Positions 1 to 8,648 of a DNA stretch of 64,000 nt are shown here, piece by piece. This stretch comes from JBDTSW01 sp963807385. GTDB lineage: Bacteria > Actinomycetota > Thermoleophilia > Solirubrobacterales > 70-9. The notes under the pieces were generated by a model, which was not told the origin of the DNA, did not search any database, and saw only the letters and a list, made by a program, of their open reading frames with translations. The translations under genes and the position numbers were made by a program. Numbering within the stretch: position 1 is the stretch's first letter; every line of letters starts with the position of its first letter. The stretch spans positions 124,001-188,000 of the forward strand of contig CAWEBQ010000003.1 in assembly GCA_963807385.1 (NCBI GenBank), in the 5' to 3' direction.

Positions 1-443
1 CCCCGCCCGGCATCCTTGGTCTCGGCCGGCACGTTGGCAAGGCCGGCGACGATGTTTCGGTACAGGATCTGAAGCGTGTAGGCGGTGAGCGCGATGACCG
101 CGGTGAGGTTCCCCCGCCCGGTGATCGGCAGCAGCAGGAAGAAGAAGGCGATGCTGGGAATCGTGTAGAGGATCCCCGTCGCCGCCGTCAGCGGTGGCAC
201 CATCCAGCGTCGCCGGTGGGAGAGCACGGCCAGCGCCAGCGCCAGGGCGAACCCGGCGACGACCGAGATCGCGACCAGCACGATGTGCTCGAGGGCGGGA
301 CCGATGTAGCGATCGATGTTGTCGGCCGCCCAGCCGGCGCAGAACGCGCCGTTCTCGGAGATACAGTCGGACTCCGAGCGGTCCGTGAAGAAGCTGTCGT
401 CGATCTGGGCGAGCGGGGCGTCGAGGTGAAGGCGCGGGGGCAC
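1..443 (-). CDS. Osmolyte ABC transporter permease (OpuCB/ProW-like), partial
   Basis: Inner-membrane permease of a glycine betaine/choline/proline-type ABC importer; only the N-terminal 147 residues are in the window. I start it at GTG 443, which begins 3 bases after the stop of the upstream ATPase gene. A soluble leader of about 50 residues with two Cys is followed by hydrophobic segments (one around residues 55-75, another around 90-105) and the permease stretch ITGRGNLTAVIALTAYTLQI, typical of OpuCB/ProW, running into the family loop NIVAGLANVP. The gene follows the CBS-domain ATPase in the same operon, which fixes the family. The cysteine-bearing leader before the first membrane helix is longer than usual. 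The C-terminus lies beyond base 1. Confidence 0.85.
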   Translation of the reverse strand, partial: MPPRLHLDAPLAQIDDSFFTDRSESDCISENGAFCAGWAADNIDRYIGPALEHIVLVAISVVAGFALALALAVLSHRRRWMVPPLTAATGILYTIPSIAFFFLLLPITGRGNLTAVIALTAYTLQILYRNIVAGLANVPAETKDAGR

Positions 444-446
444 GGC

Positions 447-1640
447 CTACTCCAGTGGCCTGTCCACGGCCTCGTGCTCCTCGACCAGAGCATCCGAGGA
501 GGTCAGGAACTCGGAGATGATCTCGACGGACAGCACGCCCGCGATTGCGCCGTTCGCATCCACTACGGGCGCGTAGCGCGTCTCGGCCTGAAGCAGGTCC
601 GACAGCGCGTCTCGCATGATGTCATCGAGGTCCAGGATCGGATCCGGCCCGGTGTCCGGGGTGTCGGGAACGTGGTCGCGTGCAAGGTCCGAGTCGGAGA
701 GCCAGCCCAGGGGGCGGCGGTTCACGTCCACCAGGAGCGCGTGCGGCACCTCGGCGCCCGGGAGCTTGACGCGAACCTCCGCCGTGGACTGCCCCACGTG
801 CGCCAGAGGCGCCTCCCACAGGTCGATGTCCGCGACCCGCAGCAGGGCCAGTCGCTTGAGCGCCCGATCGGCGCCGACGAAGTCCTCGACGAAGTCGTCG
901 GCCGGCGCCATCAAGAGCTCGGCTGGCGTCGCGTACTGGGCTACCCGTCCACCCTCCTGCAGGACCGCGATCCGGTCGCCCATCTTGATCGCCTCGTCAA
1001 TGTCGTGAGTCACGAAGAGGATCGTCTTGCGCAGCTCGGCCTGCAGCCGCAGAAACTCGTTCTGCAAGCGCTCCCGGTTGATCGGATCGACGGCGCCGAA
1101 GGGCTCGTCCATCAGCATGACCCCCGGGTCCGCCGCCAGCGCCCGCGCAACGCCTACGCGCTGCTGCTGGCCTCCGGAGAGCTGAGAGGGATAGCGGTCG
1201 GCGAGCTCGGGGTCGAGGCCGATCAGGGCAAGAAGCTCGCTCGCCCGGGCGGCGCCGCGATCGGCCGACCAGCCCAGCAGCCCGGGGACCGTCGCGATGT
1301 TCTCCGCGATGGTGCGGTGGGGGAAGAGGCCGATCTGTTGGATCACGTAGCCGATCTCCCGCCGCAGCTCGGCCGGCGTGCGGTCGCGCACGGACGTACC
1401 GCCGACCAGGATGTCCCCGTCGCTGATCTCGACCATCCGGTTGACCATTCGCATCGCGGTGGTCTTGCCGCACCCCGACGGACCGACGAGGACGCAGATC
1501 TCTCCGGCACCGACCTCGAGGGAGAGGTTGTCCACCGCGGCGCCCTCGGCTCCGGGGTAGCGCTTCGTCGCGCCGTCGAAGACCACCGGGAGCGCTTGCG
1601 CCCTGCCCTCCTGGATGGCGATGGATTCGTCCTCGCCCAT
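447..1640 (-). CDS. Osmolyte ABC transporter ATP-binding protein with CBS domains (OpuCA/ProV-like)
   Basis: ATPase that energises betaine/carnitine/choline-type uptake. The 397-residue protein shows Walker A GPSGCGKTT, signature LSGGQQQR, Walker B VMLMDEPF and the H-loop in VTHD, followed by a C-terminal pair of CBS modules (last ~130 residues) that in OpuCA sense ionic strength or nucleotides. ATG 1640 is preferred; an in-frame GTG near 1711 would add about 24 residues of low-complexity sequence and leave little promoter space before the divergent gene at 1748. The permease gene follows 3 bases after the stop codon, so the two are co-transcribed. The substrate-binding protein must lie outside the window. 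Confidence 0.92.
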   Translation of the reverse strand: MGEDESIAIQEGRAQALPVVFDGATKRYPGAEGAAVDNLSLEVGAGEICVLVGPSGCGKTTAMRMVNRMVEISDGDILVGGTSVRDRTPAELRREIGYVIQQIGLFPHRTIAENIATVPGLLGWSADRGAARASELLALIGLDPELADRYPSQLSGGQQQRVGVARALAADPGVMLMDEPFGAVDPINRERLQNEFLRLQAELRKTILFVTHDIDEAIKMGDRIAVLQEGGRVAQYATPAELLMAPADDFVEDFVGADRALKRLALLRVADIDLWEAPLAHVGQSTAEVRVKLPGAEVPHALLVDVNRRPLGWLSDSDLARDHVPDTPDTGPDPILDLDDIMRDALSDLLQAETRYAPVVDANGAIAGVLSVEIISEFLTSSDALVEEHEAVDRPLE

Positions 1641-1747
1641 CGGGCGCGAGACTACCCGTTGCGCGTCGGCGCCATCCGGCGGGTCAGCCCCACCATTCGA
1701 CGTGTTCGCCACTCGCTCGTCCGCGGCAATGCTTTGATTCACCCCGC

Positions 1748-2389
1748 ATGGGCGAGGAGCCGCATCACTGGGGCTGGGCTGACCTCCACGCCTGGCAGGT
1801 CCTGCGACCGCTGGTCGACGCGGGCGGATACCTGCCGTGGAGCGAGGGGTCGATGTCGCCCGCGGGGCTCGCGACGGTGGCCAGCGAGATCGCCTACGCC
1901 GAGAGGCGCTCGGTCGTCGAGCTGGGCTCGGGGGTGAGCACGGTCGTGCTGGCACGCCTCGCGCGCCAGTTGGGGGGGCGAATCTGGGCCGTCGAACACC
2001 ACCCCGGGTGGGCGGGGTGGGTGCGACGGGCACTAGAGCGGGACGGGCTGGGGGGCGTCGCGACCGTCCTCGAGGCACCGCTCGAGCCGCATCCAAGCGC
2101 CCTCAGCGGCGCTCCCTGGTACGCGGAGGACGCGCTGGAGGCTCTCCCCAGCGCCGGCGTCGAGCTGCTTCTCGTGGACGGGCCGCCCGGCTACGGCGAG
2201 GGCATGGCCCGCAGCCGCTACCCGGCCCTACCCGTCCTCGGCGGGCGCCTGGCCGACGGCGCGCTGGTCGTGCTCGACGACGCGCAGCGGGAGGGCGAGT
2301 TGGAGATCCTCGAGGCCTGGGAGCGAGACGAGGGGTTCAGCTTCGATCGCCGCCACGCCGAGCGGATCGCTGTGGGCCGGCGCGCATAG
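1748..2389 (+). CDS. Class I SAM-dependent methyltransferase (Methyltransf_24-like)
   Basis: The 213-residue protein has the Rossmann SAM-binding motif I as VVELGSGVSTVVLARL (about residues 57-72), an acidic motif II in IWAVEHHPGW, and the motif LLLVDGPPGYG around residue 140 followed by GALVVLDDA, the arrangement of the small-molecule methyltransferase group Methyltransf_24 (macrocin O-methyltransferase-like). The substrate cannot be read from the sequence. It is divergent from the osmolyte transporter operon with 107 bases between the starts. ATG 1748 is the first start in frame with a sensible N-terminus. Confidence 0.8.
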   Translation: MGEEPHHWGWADLHAWQVLRPLVDAGGYLPWSEGSMSPAGLATVASEIAYAERRSVVELGSGVSTVVLARLARQLGGRIWAVEHHPGWAGWVRRALERDGLGGVATVLEAPLEPHPSALSGAPWYAEDALEALPSAGVELLLVDGPPGYGEGMARSRYPALPVLGGRLADGALVVLDDAQREGELEILEAWERDEGFSFDRRHAERIAVGRRA

Positions 2390-2455
2390 GCGTATCTCAC
2401 GGGGTGTGCCGGATTCGCCGCCTCGGGGGCAGGGCAAATCCGCAAGACCACTCAG

Positions 2456-2902
2456 CTACAGCTCCAGCTCGTACTCGAGCCAGGCCTCGCCCTTCGCGCC
2501 GGCGGCGTCATAGACCGACTGGGCACGGTGGTTGTCGAGTGCGGTCGCCCAGAGCAGCGCCGGCGCGCCGTGCCGTCCGGCTCGCTCGGCACAGGACTCG
2601 ATCAGCGCCCGACCGGCCCCGGTGCCACGCGCCTCTGGAGCGACGAAAAGATCCTCCATGATGGCCACGCGCGCGGCCCGCAGGCTGGACCACTTCCAGC
2701 CGACGGCCGCGAACCCGACCGGCCCCCCATCCCCGCCGCGAACGACCAGCAACATGCCCTCGCGCTCGGGCGTGTCGATGAGCGCCCGGGCCATCTCCGC
2801 AAGGCCCTCGTCGTTCGGCTCCACCTCGTAGAACACGCAGTAGTCGTGCATCAGTCCCACCAGCGGGTCCATATCCTCAGCGCGTGCCGGCTCGACGACC
2901 AC
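2456..2902 (-). CDS. GNAT family N-acetyltransferase
   Basis: About 148 residues with a complete GNAT fold: an acyl-CoA-binding loop in LFVAPEARGTGAGRALIESC (the R/Q-x-x-G-x-G/A motif is RGTGAG), an upstream beta strand VGFAAVGWKW, and a C-terminal WATALDNHRAQSVYDAAGA segment typical of motif B. The substrate is unknown. GTG 2902 leaves a 16-base gap to the divergent start at 2919; ATG 2872 (MDPLVG) would remove the first strand, so GTG is preferred. The downstream stop faces the methyltransferase stop (convergent). Confidence 0.8.
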   Translation of the reverse strand: MVVEPARAEDMDPLVGLMHDYCVFYEVEPNDEGLAEMARALIDTPEREGMLLVVRGGDGGPVGFAAVGWKWSSLRAARVAIMEDLFVAPEARGTGAGRALIESCAERAGRHGAPALLWATALDNHRAQSVYDAAGAKGEAWLEYELEL

Positions 2903-2918
2903 ACCCGCATGGAAGCAG

Positions 2919-3836
2919 GTGCGATGGGCACACGTGCTTCGGATGACCGGGCAGCGGGCGTGGAGGACCCTCAGGCGCACCGTCCGCGAGTTTCGCGACG
3001 GCGGCCTCACCGACTGGGCCGCAGCCCTCACGTACTACGCGGTTCTCGCGATCTTCCCTGCGCTGATCGCGCTGGTCTCCATGCTGGGCCTGGTCGGGGC
3101 TTCCGCGACCGACCCTCTGATCGACAACCTGACGGCGCTCGCGCCGGGGCCTGCCAACGAGATCATCACGGGCGCGATCGACGAGATCGCCGCCAGCCGC
3201 GACACCGCGGGGGTGGCGTTCGTAGTCGGCCTGCTGGGCGCCCTGTGGGCGGCGTCCGGCTACGTGGGGGCGTTCTCCCGGGCGTCGAACGTCATCTACG
3301 AGACCGAGGAGGGCCGCTCGTTCTGGAAGCTGCGCCCGCAGCAGGTGGCAGTCACCTTCGTGCTGATCCTTCTGATGGGGGCGCTCGCCATCGCGGTGGT
3401 CGTCTCAGGCCCCATAGCGAGGGAGGTGGGGAACGTCATCGGCGCCGGCGACACCGCGGTGACCGTGTGGGAGATCGCAAAATGGCCGTTGATCGCCGTG
3501 GTGGTGGTCGGGATCTTCTCGGTCCTCTACTACGCGTCCCCGAACGTGCGTCAACCCGGCCTGCGATCGATCGCGCCGGGCGGGGTCCTGGCGCTGGCAC
3601 TCTGGCTGGCGGCGTCGGCCGGCTTCGCCGTGTACGTCGCGAACTTCGCCTCCTACAACGCCACCTACGGGAGCATCGCGGGAATCATCGTCTTCCTGGT
3701 CTGGCTGTGGATCTCCAACCTGGCCCTGCTTCTCGGAGCCCAGCTGAACGCCGAGCTGGAGCGTGAGCGCGAGCTCGAGGCCGGCGTCCCGGAGGAACGG
3801 ACCATCGCTCTACCGCCACGCGACGAGCCCTCCTGA
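2919..3836 (+). CDS. YihY/BrkB family inner-membrane protein
   Basis: A 305-residue polytopic membrane protein with the family signature near the N-terminus (FRDGGLTDWAAALTYYAVLA, about residues 25-44), then five further hydrophobic stretches, ending in IVFLVWLWISNLALLLGAQL and a charged C-terminal tail. The family was once annotated as ribonuclease BN; its real function is not settled. Start options are GTG 2919 and ATG 2943; the earlier one is given, but the later one leaves more promoter space opposite the divergent GNAT gene. Confidence 0.88.
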   Translation: MRWAHVLRMTGQRAWRTLRRTVREFRDGGLTDWAAALTYYAVLAIFPALIALVSMLGLVGASATDPLIDNLTALAPGPANEIITGAIDEIAASRDTAGVAFVVGLLGALWAASGYVGAFSRASNVIYETEEGRSFWKLRPQQVAVTFVLILLMGALAIAVVVSGPIAREVGNVIGAGDTAVTVWEIAKWPLIAVVVVGIFSVLYYASPNVRQPGLRSIAPGGVLALALWLAASAGFAVYVANFASYNATYGSIAGIIVFLVWLWISNLALLLGAQLNAELERERELEAGVPEERTIALPPRDEPS

Positions 3837-3871
3837 GGCATCCGATCCCACGCGCAGCCCCGCGACGGGGA

Positions 3872-3877
3872 TAGGGT
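3872..3877 (+). promoter_or_regulatory. -10-like TAGGGT box, leaderless start
   Basis: TAGGGT lies 6 bases before ATG 3884 with no Shine-Dalgarno sequence between. This spacing is what leaderless transcripts show; the same hexamer and spacing recurs elsewhere in the window. Confidence 0.5.
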
Positions 3878-3883
3878 CCGCTC

Positions 3884-5197
3884 ATGCCCGCCACGACGCC
3901 CGCTGACGCGGCCAAGCTGCTGGAGCCGTCGGACACGCTCGGGATACCACTCGGCACCGGGCAGCCCGCCGCCTTCATGGCAGCGCTCGGGGAACGTGAG
4001 GACTGGGAGGACCTGCGCGTCTACGGAGCCCTGCTGCTGGTCGGCACCGCGCTCTTCAACCACCCCGGGGTCAACTACCTGTCCGGCTTCTTCGGCCCCA
4101 TCGAGCGAGCCCTTCGCGAGGGTGGCGCCAACATCAGCTTCGCCCCCGCGGACTTCCGCCGCTTCGCGCCGCTCCTCGAGGAGCAGCGCCCCCGCGTGAT
4201 GGCCACGATGGCCGCCCCGCCGTCCGGCGAGGGCTGGTGCAGCCTTTCGCTCCACGCCGGCGGGACGATCGGCGAACTGCGGCGGGCCGGCGCCGATCCG
4301 GGCCGGCTCCTCGTCGTCGAGGTCTCCGAGCGCTTTCCGGCGACGTTCGGGCTACCGCCCGACTACCCCCACGCCGTCCATGTCGACGAGATCGACGTGC
4401 TCGTCGAAAGCGACGCGGCGCCGTTTCCCCTCCAGGACCCGCCGCCAACCGAGGCCGATCGGGCCATCGCCGGCCACGCAAGCGCGTTCATCCCGGAGGG
4501 GGCAACCCTCCAGACGGGGATCGGCTCGGTGCCGTCCACCCTCGTCAGCCTGCTCGCCGAGGGCGACCGGGGGGACTTCGGCGTTCACTCCGAGATGTTC
4601 ACCACGGGCCTCATGCGTCTGCACGAGAGCGGCAGGGTGACGAACCGCAAGGGTCAATTCGACGGCGTCTCCGTTGCCACCTTCGCCGCGGGCACGGAGG
4701 AGCTCTACGACTGGCTGCGCGGCAACCAGGACGTGGCCTTCCTGCCGGTGGATGTGATCAACTCGCCCGAGTTGATCGGCCGTAACAGGCTGATGACGAC
4801 GATCAACGGAGCGATGTCGGTTGACATCCACGGGCAGGTGATCGCGGACACCATCTCCGGCACCCAGTTCTCGGGAATCGGCGGGCACGAGGACTTCGTC
4901 TCCGGGCCTGCGCTACAGCTCGAAGACCGCTCGCTGCTCTGCCTGCCATCGACCGTGACCGTCGGCGACGAGCTCCGCTCGCGGATCGTGCCGTGGTTCG
5001 AGGCGGGCGCCGTGATCACAACGCCCCGCCACCAGGTCGACGTGATCATCACCGAGTACGGCGCCGCCGAGCTTCAGGGCAAGACGATCCACCAGCGCGG
5101 CGAGGCCCTCGCTGCGATCGCCCACCCCGACTTCCGCGACGACCTGCTCGCGGCGGCCGAGCGCGCGTCGGGCGGGCATGCCGCCCGGGCCGCCTGA
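3884..5197 (+). CDS. Acetyl-CoA hydrolase/transferase family protein (4-hydroxybutyrate CoA-transferase-like)
   Basis: A 437-residue enzyme of the acetyl-CoA hydrolase/CoA-transferase family, which moves CoA between acetyl-CoA and a short carboxylic acid or hydrolyses it. The C-terminal domain has the family pattern LQTGIGSVPSTLVSLL then FGVHSEMFTTGLMRL; the glutamate in GVHSEM corresponds to the catalytic Glu that forms the glutamyl-CoA intermediate. The region GTQFSGIGGHEDFVSGP supplies the CoA-binding glycine loop. The sequence cannot distinguish 4-hydroxybutyrate, acetate or succinate as acceptor. It stands alone, preceded by a TAGGGT box, and converges on the CFA synthase operon. Confidence 0.87.
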   Translation: MPATTPADAAKLLEPSDTLGIPLGTGQPAAFMAALGEREDWEDLRVYGALLLVGTALFNHPGVNYLSGFFGPIERALREGGANISFAPADFRRFAPLLEEQRPRVMATMAAPPSGEGWCSLSLHAGGTIGELRRAGADPGRLLVVEVSERFPATFGLPPDYPHAVHVDEIDVLVESDAAPFPLQDPPPTEADRAIAGHASAFIPEGATLQTGIGSVPSTLVSLLAEGDRGDFGVHSEMFTTGLMRLHESGRVTNRKGQFDGVSVATFAAGTEELYDWLRGNQDVAFLPVDVINSPELIGRNRLMTTINGAMSVDIHGQVIADTISGTQFSGIGGHEDFVSGPALQLEDRSLLCLPSTVTVGDELRSRIVPWFEAGAVITTPRHQVDVIITEYGAAELQGKTIHQRGEALAAIAHPDFRDDLLAAAERASGGHAARAA

Positions 5198-5261
5198 ACC
5201 GGCGTGATGTTGCGCGAGCGCATGCGGCATCCCGCGCAAACCTGATCCGAGGGACCGGCGC

Positions 5262-6569
5262 CTACCGCAGCTCTCGGCCGCTCCACCCCGGCTTCGCTGC
5301 GACCAGCTGCAGGTCGCGGATGCGGGCCTCGTGGAAGCCGGCCTCCGACAGGGCCAGCCAGAGCCTCCACAGGCGCCGGAAGGGCTCGTCGTAGCCCAGC
5401 TTCTCGAGCTGCTCGGTGGCGGCCTCGAATCGCTCGCGCCAGGCGCGCAGGGTGAGGACGTAGCTCGGGCTGATGTCCTCCAGCCAGGTCGTCCGCATGT
5501 CGGTGTCCCGCGCGATGTGCCGTTGGATGGCCCCCTCGGACGGCAGCGCCCCGCCCGGGAAGATGAGTTGATTGGCGAAGGTGCGGGTGTGCTTCTCCGC
5601 GGCGTAGGCGCGGTCGTCGAGCGCGATCGCCTGCAGGAACATAAGCCCGTGCGGCTCGAGCAGGTCCGAGCACCGGTTGAAGAAGACGCCGAAGTACTGC
5701 CACCCGACGGCCTCGATCATCTCGAGCGATACGAGCTTGTCGAACCTGCCCTCGAGGTCCCGGTAGTCGGCGCCGAGCACGGCGACCCGGTCCTCGAGCC
5801 CCTCCGCGCGCACCCGCGCCTCTGCGTACTCGCGCTGCTCGCGGGAGATCGTCGTGGTCGTGACGCGGCAGCCGTAGCGAGCGGCAGCGTGAGCCGCCAT
5901 CCCACCCCACCCGCTGCCGATCTCGAGGAGGTGGTCGTCGCCGACCAGCTCAAGACGGCGGCAGATCCGCTCGAGGCGAGCATGCTGGGCCTCCTCGAGG
6001 CTCACGCCCGGATCCTCGTACAGCGCCGAGGAGTACATCATCGAGTCTCGGTCCAGGAACAGCTCGAACAGGTCGTTGCCGAGGTCGTAGTGCGCGGAGA
6101 TGTTGCGTACGGCGCCACCGCGGGTGTTGAGCAGCGGCAGGCTCCGCAGCGCGGCAAGCGGGCGCAGTAGCGGCGCCGCCCGTCGCCGGACCGGGTCTCC
6201 CCTCCGGATCTCGCGCGCGGCGAGGCGGCACACGCCGACGATGTCATCCGCCTCCCAGAGCCCCTCCGCATACGAGGTCCCAAGGCCGATGCTGCGGTGC
6301 CGTGCCAGCGCCAGGTACGCCCGCGGCGAGCGAACCTCGACGCGCAGCCGCGGCGGGCCGCTGCCGAGCGTCACCGTCTCGTCCGTCCAGGTTTCGATGA
6401 GCTCCAGCGCGCCCGTCTTCAGGCCCCTCAGCACACGGTGGACCACCCTGCGGGCGGCGCGCTCGGCCGGCCCTGCCGACCCGAGGCGACCGCTGCGCGC
6501 CGCGGTCGCCTCCAGCGGCATGCGGGTGGCCTTACGCGAGACCGTCCGCGCTCCCCGGACCACCTTCAT
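5262..6569 (-). CDS. Cyclopropane-fatty-acyl-phospholipid synthase family methyltransferase
   Basis: A SAM-dependent enzyme that methylates or cyclopropanates unsaturated acyl chains of membrane lipids. The 435-residue length and layout match the CFA/UfaA1 family: an N-terminal lipid-binding domain, then ISAHYDLGNDLFELFLD and MMYSSALYEDP, SAM motif I LLEIGSGWGGMAAHAA, then VTTTTISREQREYAEARV and the SLEMIEAVGWQYFG loop with the conserved glutamate. The start overlaps the stop of the DUF1365 remnant (ATGA), so it is translated from the SDR-led operon. It looks intact, so loss of the upstream partner enzymes may have changed its product (methyl-branched versus cyclopropane lipids). Confidence 0.92.
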   Translation of the reverse strand: MKVVRGARTVSRKATRMPLEATAARSGRLGSAGPAERAARRVVHRVLRGLKTGALELIETWTDETVTLGSGPPRLRVEVRSPRAYLALARHRSIGLGTSYAEGLWEADDIVGVCRLAAREIRRGDPVRRRAAPLLRPLAALRSLPLLNTRGGAVRNISAHYDLGNDLFELFLDRDSMMYSSALYEDPGVSLEEAQHARLERICRRLELVGDDHLLEIGSGWGGMAAHAAARYGCRVTTTTISREQREYAEARVRAEGLEDRVAVLGADYRDLEGRFDKLVSLEMIEAVGWQYFGVFFNRCSDLLEPHGLMFLQAIALDDRAYAAEKHTRTFANQLIFPGGALPSEGAIQRHIARDTDMRTTWLEDISPSYVLTLRAWRERFEAATEQLEKLGYDEPFRRLWRLWLALSEAGFHEARIRDLQLVAAKPGWSGRELR

Positions 6570-6991
6570 TCGGCGGCGGGACGCGGGTGGTAGGGCGCTC
6601 CCTTCAGCTTCAGCTTCAGCGCGTTCCAGTAGATCCGCGCCAGGGTGGCCATCGGCGCAGGCGGATAGGAGAACATCGTCCGGGTCATCTCGCGGCGGCT
6701 CAGCTCCCGCCGGTGCAACGACAGGCCCGCCGCGAAGACGGTCTCGCCGTCCTGCTCGCTGATGATCTGGACCGAGAGGGCGTCGCCGGGGTCGCTGAGA
6801 CGCCAGCGGTAGGTCTGCTCCTTCGGCATGAACGGCGAAACGTGGAGTTGCTTGGTGAATCGACCCTCGAGCGCGCCGTCACGCCCGTCGAGCACGTAGG
6901 AGTGGCGCTCACCCCACGGCGTGCTTGTGACCTCGGCGATCACGGCCTCGACCCTACTCCCGCAGGCGTTGTGGAGGTAGTGGAACGACAC
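6566..6991 (-). pseudogene. DUF1365 protein, C-terminal half only (deletion remnant)
   Basis: The frame encodes the C-terminal part of DUF1365, beginning inside the family motif (NP)VSFHYLHNACG and continuing EAVIAEVTSTPWGERHSYVL, HVSPFMPKEQTYRWR and YPPAPMATLARIYWNALKLK. DUF1365 proteins are normally about 240-270 residues; the N-terminal half is missing. Directly upstream the DNA switches to the first codons of a FAD/NAD-binding oxidoreductase in a different frame. A short peptide could still start at GTG 6991. Genes of this family normally sit between a FAD oxidoreductase and a CFA-type methyltransferase, as in mycobacterial Rv0449c-Rv0447c (from memory). The stop still overlaps the CFA synthase start. 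Confidence 0.75.
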
Positions 6992-7031
6992 CGGGCCCGG
7001 ACACGCCGGCGCCGATGATCGCGGTTCTCAT
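6954..7031 (-). pseudogene. FAD/NAD-dependent oxidoreductase, N-terminal stub
   Basis: ATG 7031 overlaps the SRPBCC stop (ATGA) and reads MRTAIIGAGVSG, the canonical start of a Rossmann dinucleotide-binding oxidoreductase (GxGxxG), then runs into unrelated residues and a TAG at 6954 after 25 codons. From about base 6996 the DNA is DUF1365 sequence in another frame. The simplest reading is one deletion that removed nearly all of the oxidoreductase gene and the first half of DUF1365. The stub may still be translated and keep ribosomes moving towards the CFA gene. Confidence 0.7.
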
Positions 7032-7474
7032 TCGCGCCCTCCGCCCAGCGCGGCCAGCTCGCGGTCGAGCCCGGCCTTGGCGTTCTCGGCCAGGCGCCTG
7101 AAGCCGATTCGCATCGGGAGCGCCAGGAGCCTCGCCGGGCCCTTCAGTGACAGCTCGGCTTCGTAGGTCATGGCGGTACCGGACGTCGTCTCGACAAACG
7201 TGATGGTGTCGAGCGAGACCACCGCGGGTGTCTCAGCGCGGACGACGAGCAGGCTCGGCCGCTCATACTCGATCGTCTCGTAGAGGTACTCGGTCTCCCG
7301 CCCCAGCGCCTTCACCACGACGATGAATCGCGCGCCGGGCCCGGGGTCGGGATCAAGCGATTCGGCCTTGGTGACGGTTGGATCCCACTCCGCCACCGAG
7401 GAGAAATCAGCCATGTAGTCGAAGACGCGCTCGCGAGGCGCGCGGCTCGAAACAATGTCACGAAAGTGCGGCAT
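7028..7474 (-). CDS. SRPBCC family protein (polyketide cyclase/START-like)
   Basis: A 148-residue small lipid- or hydrophobic-ligand-binding fold. N-terminal strand and helix IVSSRAPRERVFDYMADFSSVAEWDPTV are typical of polyketide-cyclase/coenzyme Q-binding SRPBCC proteins, and the C-terminal helix (LALPMRIGFRRLAENAKAGLDREL) closes the cavity. No catalytic residue can be named. ATG 7474 overlaps the SDR stop (ATGA); a longer frame upstream lies inside the SDR gene and is rejected. In the intact version of this operon it probably handles the lipid substrate. Confidence 0.82.
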   Translation of the reverse strand: MPHFRDIVSSRAPRERVFDYMADFSSVAEWDPTVTKAESLDPDPGPGARFIVVVKALGRETEYLYETIEYERPSLLVVRAETPAVVSLDTITFVETTSGTAMTYEAELSLKGPARLLALPMRIGFRRLAENAKAGLDRELAALGGGRE

Positions 7475-8445
7475 CAGCCCTGGCCCTCCACCGCAGCGTC
7501 GGCCGTCAACCGCTCCAGTTCCCCCCACAGGGCCGCCCGGTCAGCCGCGGATTCACGGGTTCCCGGCAGGCGGTACCGGGACCGAACCCGGCGGTCGTGC
7601 CAGAACGCCCCCGGGCTTGTGTTCGCCTCGGCACAGGCGAGCAGCCAGACCGCGGTGTCGGCGCCCTGGTCCGCGTCGCGCAGGATCGGGGCCATCAGCC
7701 TGTGGAAGTGAGGCAGCGACTTGGAAAGGCCCGGGGTATCGGCCCAGCCCGGGTGCATTGAGTGGAATCCTGCGGCGGAGCCCTCATGCTCAGCGAAGAG
7801 CCGCGCGCACACGACCTGCGCCCGCTTGGAGTGTGCGTAGAAGCGAGCTCCGTCGAAGTCGCGATCCTCGAGCTGGAGGTCGGCGGCGTCGAGCTTGGCG
7901 GTGAGCATCCCGCCGGATGCCACCCACACGACCCGGGCATCCCCGGCCGTGGCGAGCGAGCCGAGCAGCAGGCGCGTCATCAAGAACGGCCCGACCACCG
8001 CCGTCGCCAGGGTCAGCTCGATGCCCTGCGGGGTGCGCTCCCGCCCGGCGGTCAGCACCCCGGCGTTGTGGATCAGCCCGGCCAGCGCCGGGACCTCCGC
8101 GACGAAGACGGCTGCGAACTCGCGCACGGACGCCAGGTCGGAGACGTCGCAGAGCCAGAGCCTGACCTCACCGGCTCCGGCCGCGCCGACGCGCGCGACG
8201 GCGGCCTCGCCACGGCCCGCGTCCCGCGCGAGGAGGTGCACCCGGGCGCCGGCCTTCACCAACTGGGAGCAGGCGGCCTCGCCGATTCCCGAGCTTGCGC
8301 CGGTCACCAGCACGTCGCGGCCGGCCAGCGCGCCCTGCGGAACCCGTTCTCCCCACGAGGCCGAGCGCAGGCGATAACCCGCGCTCCCGTAGCCGGCAGC
8401 GACGGTGAAGTCGAGGATTGAATCGAGGGCTCGAGCAAGGTCCAT
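7474..8445 (-). CDS. Short-chain dehydrogenase/reductase
   Basis: A 323-residue NAD(P)-dependent SDR. The cofactor motif is LVTGASSGIGEAACSQL (about residues 46-62), with LIHNAGVL (the NNAG-type motif), then catalytic Tyr and Lys in FYAHSKRAQVV; the preceding Ser is in VWVASGGML. About 45 N-terminal residues precede the Rossmann fold. It is the first gene of the SDR-SRPBCC-[FAD oxidoreductase]-[DUF1365]-CFA operon, where lipid reduction after methylation or modification of an acyl chain is a plausible role. Its specific substrate is not readable. Confidence 0.88.
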   Translation of the reverse strand: MDLARALDSILDFTVAAGYGSAGYRLRSASWGERVPQGALAGRDVLVTGASSGIGEAACSQLVKAGARVHLLARDAGRGEAAVARVGAAGAGEVRLWLCDVSDLASVREFAAVFVAEVPALAGLIHNAGVLTAGRERTPQGIELTLATAVVGPFLMTRLLLGSLATAGDARVVWVASGGMLTAKLDAADLQLEDRDFDGARFYAHSKRAQVVCARLFAEHEGSAAGFHSMHPGWADTPGLSKSLPHFHRLMAPILRDADQGADTAVWLLACAEANTSPGAFWHDRRVRSRYRLPGTRESAADRAALWGELERLTADAAVEGQG

Positions 8446-8648
8446 TCAGGCAGTTCATTACGAAGGCGAGGGCCGAACGGTTGAGTTTCGAGGATACGAA
8501 CCACCGCGCTGGGCAGCGCGATCAAGTTCCCCGTCTGGGCGTGGCTCTCGGAACATCGTGCTGATCTACGGCGTGGCGATCGACCAGCTCCGACGGACCG
8601 ACCGAACCGGCGCGAAGTCGGCGGGGGCCTTGTAACGTCGCCGGACTG

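Noticed and set aside
6566..6991. The 6566-6991 frame as a complete small DUF1365 gene.
   Set aside because: It starts in the middle of a conserved motif and the N-terminal half of the family is missing next to an oxidoreductase stub, which indicates deletion.
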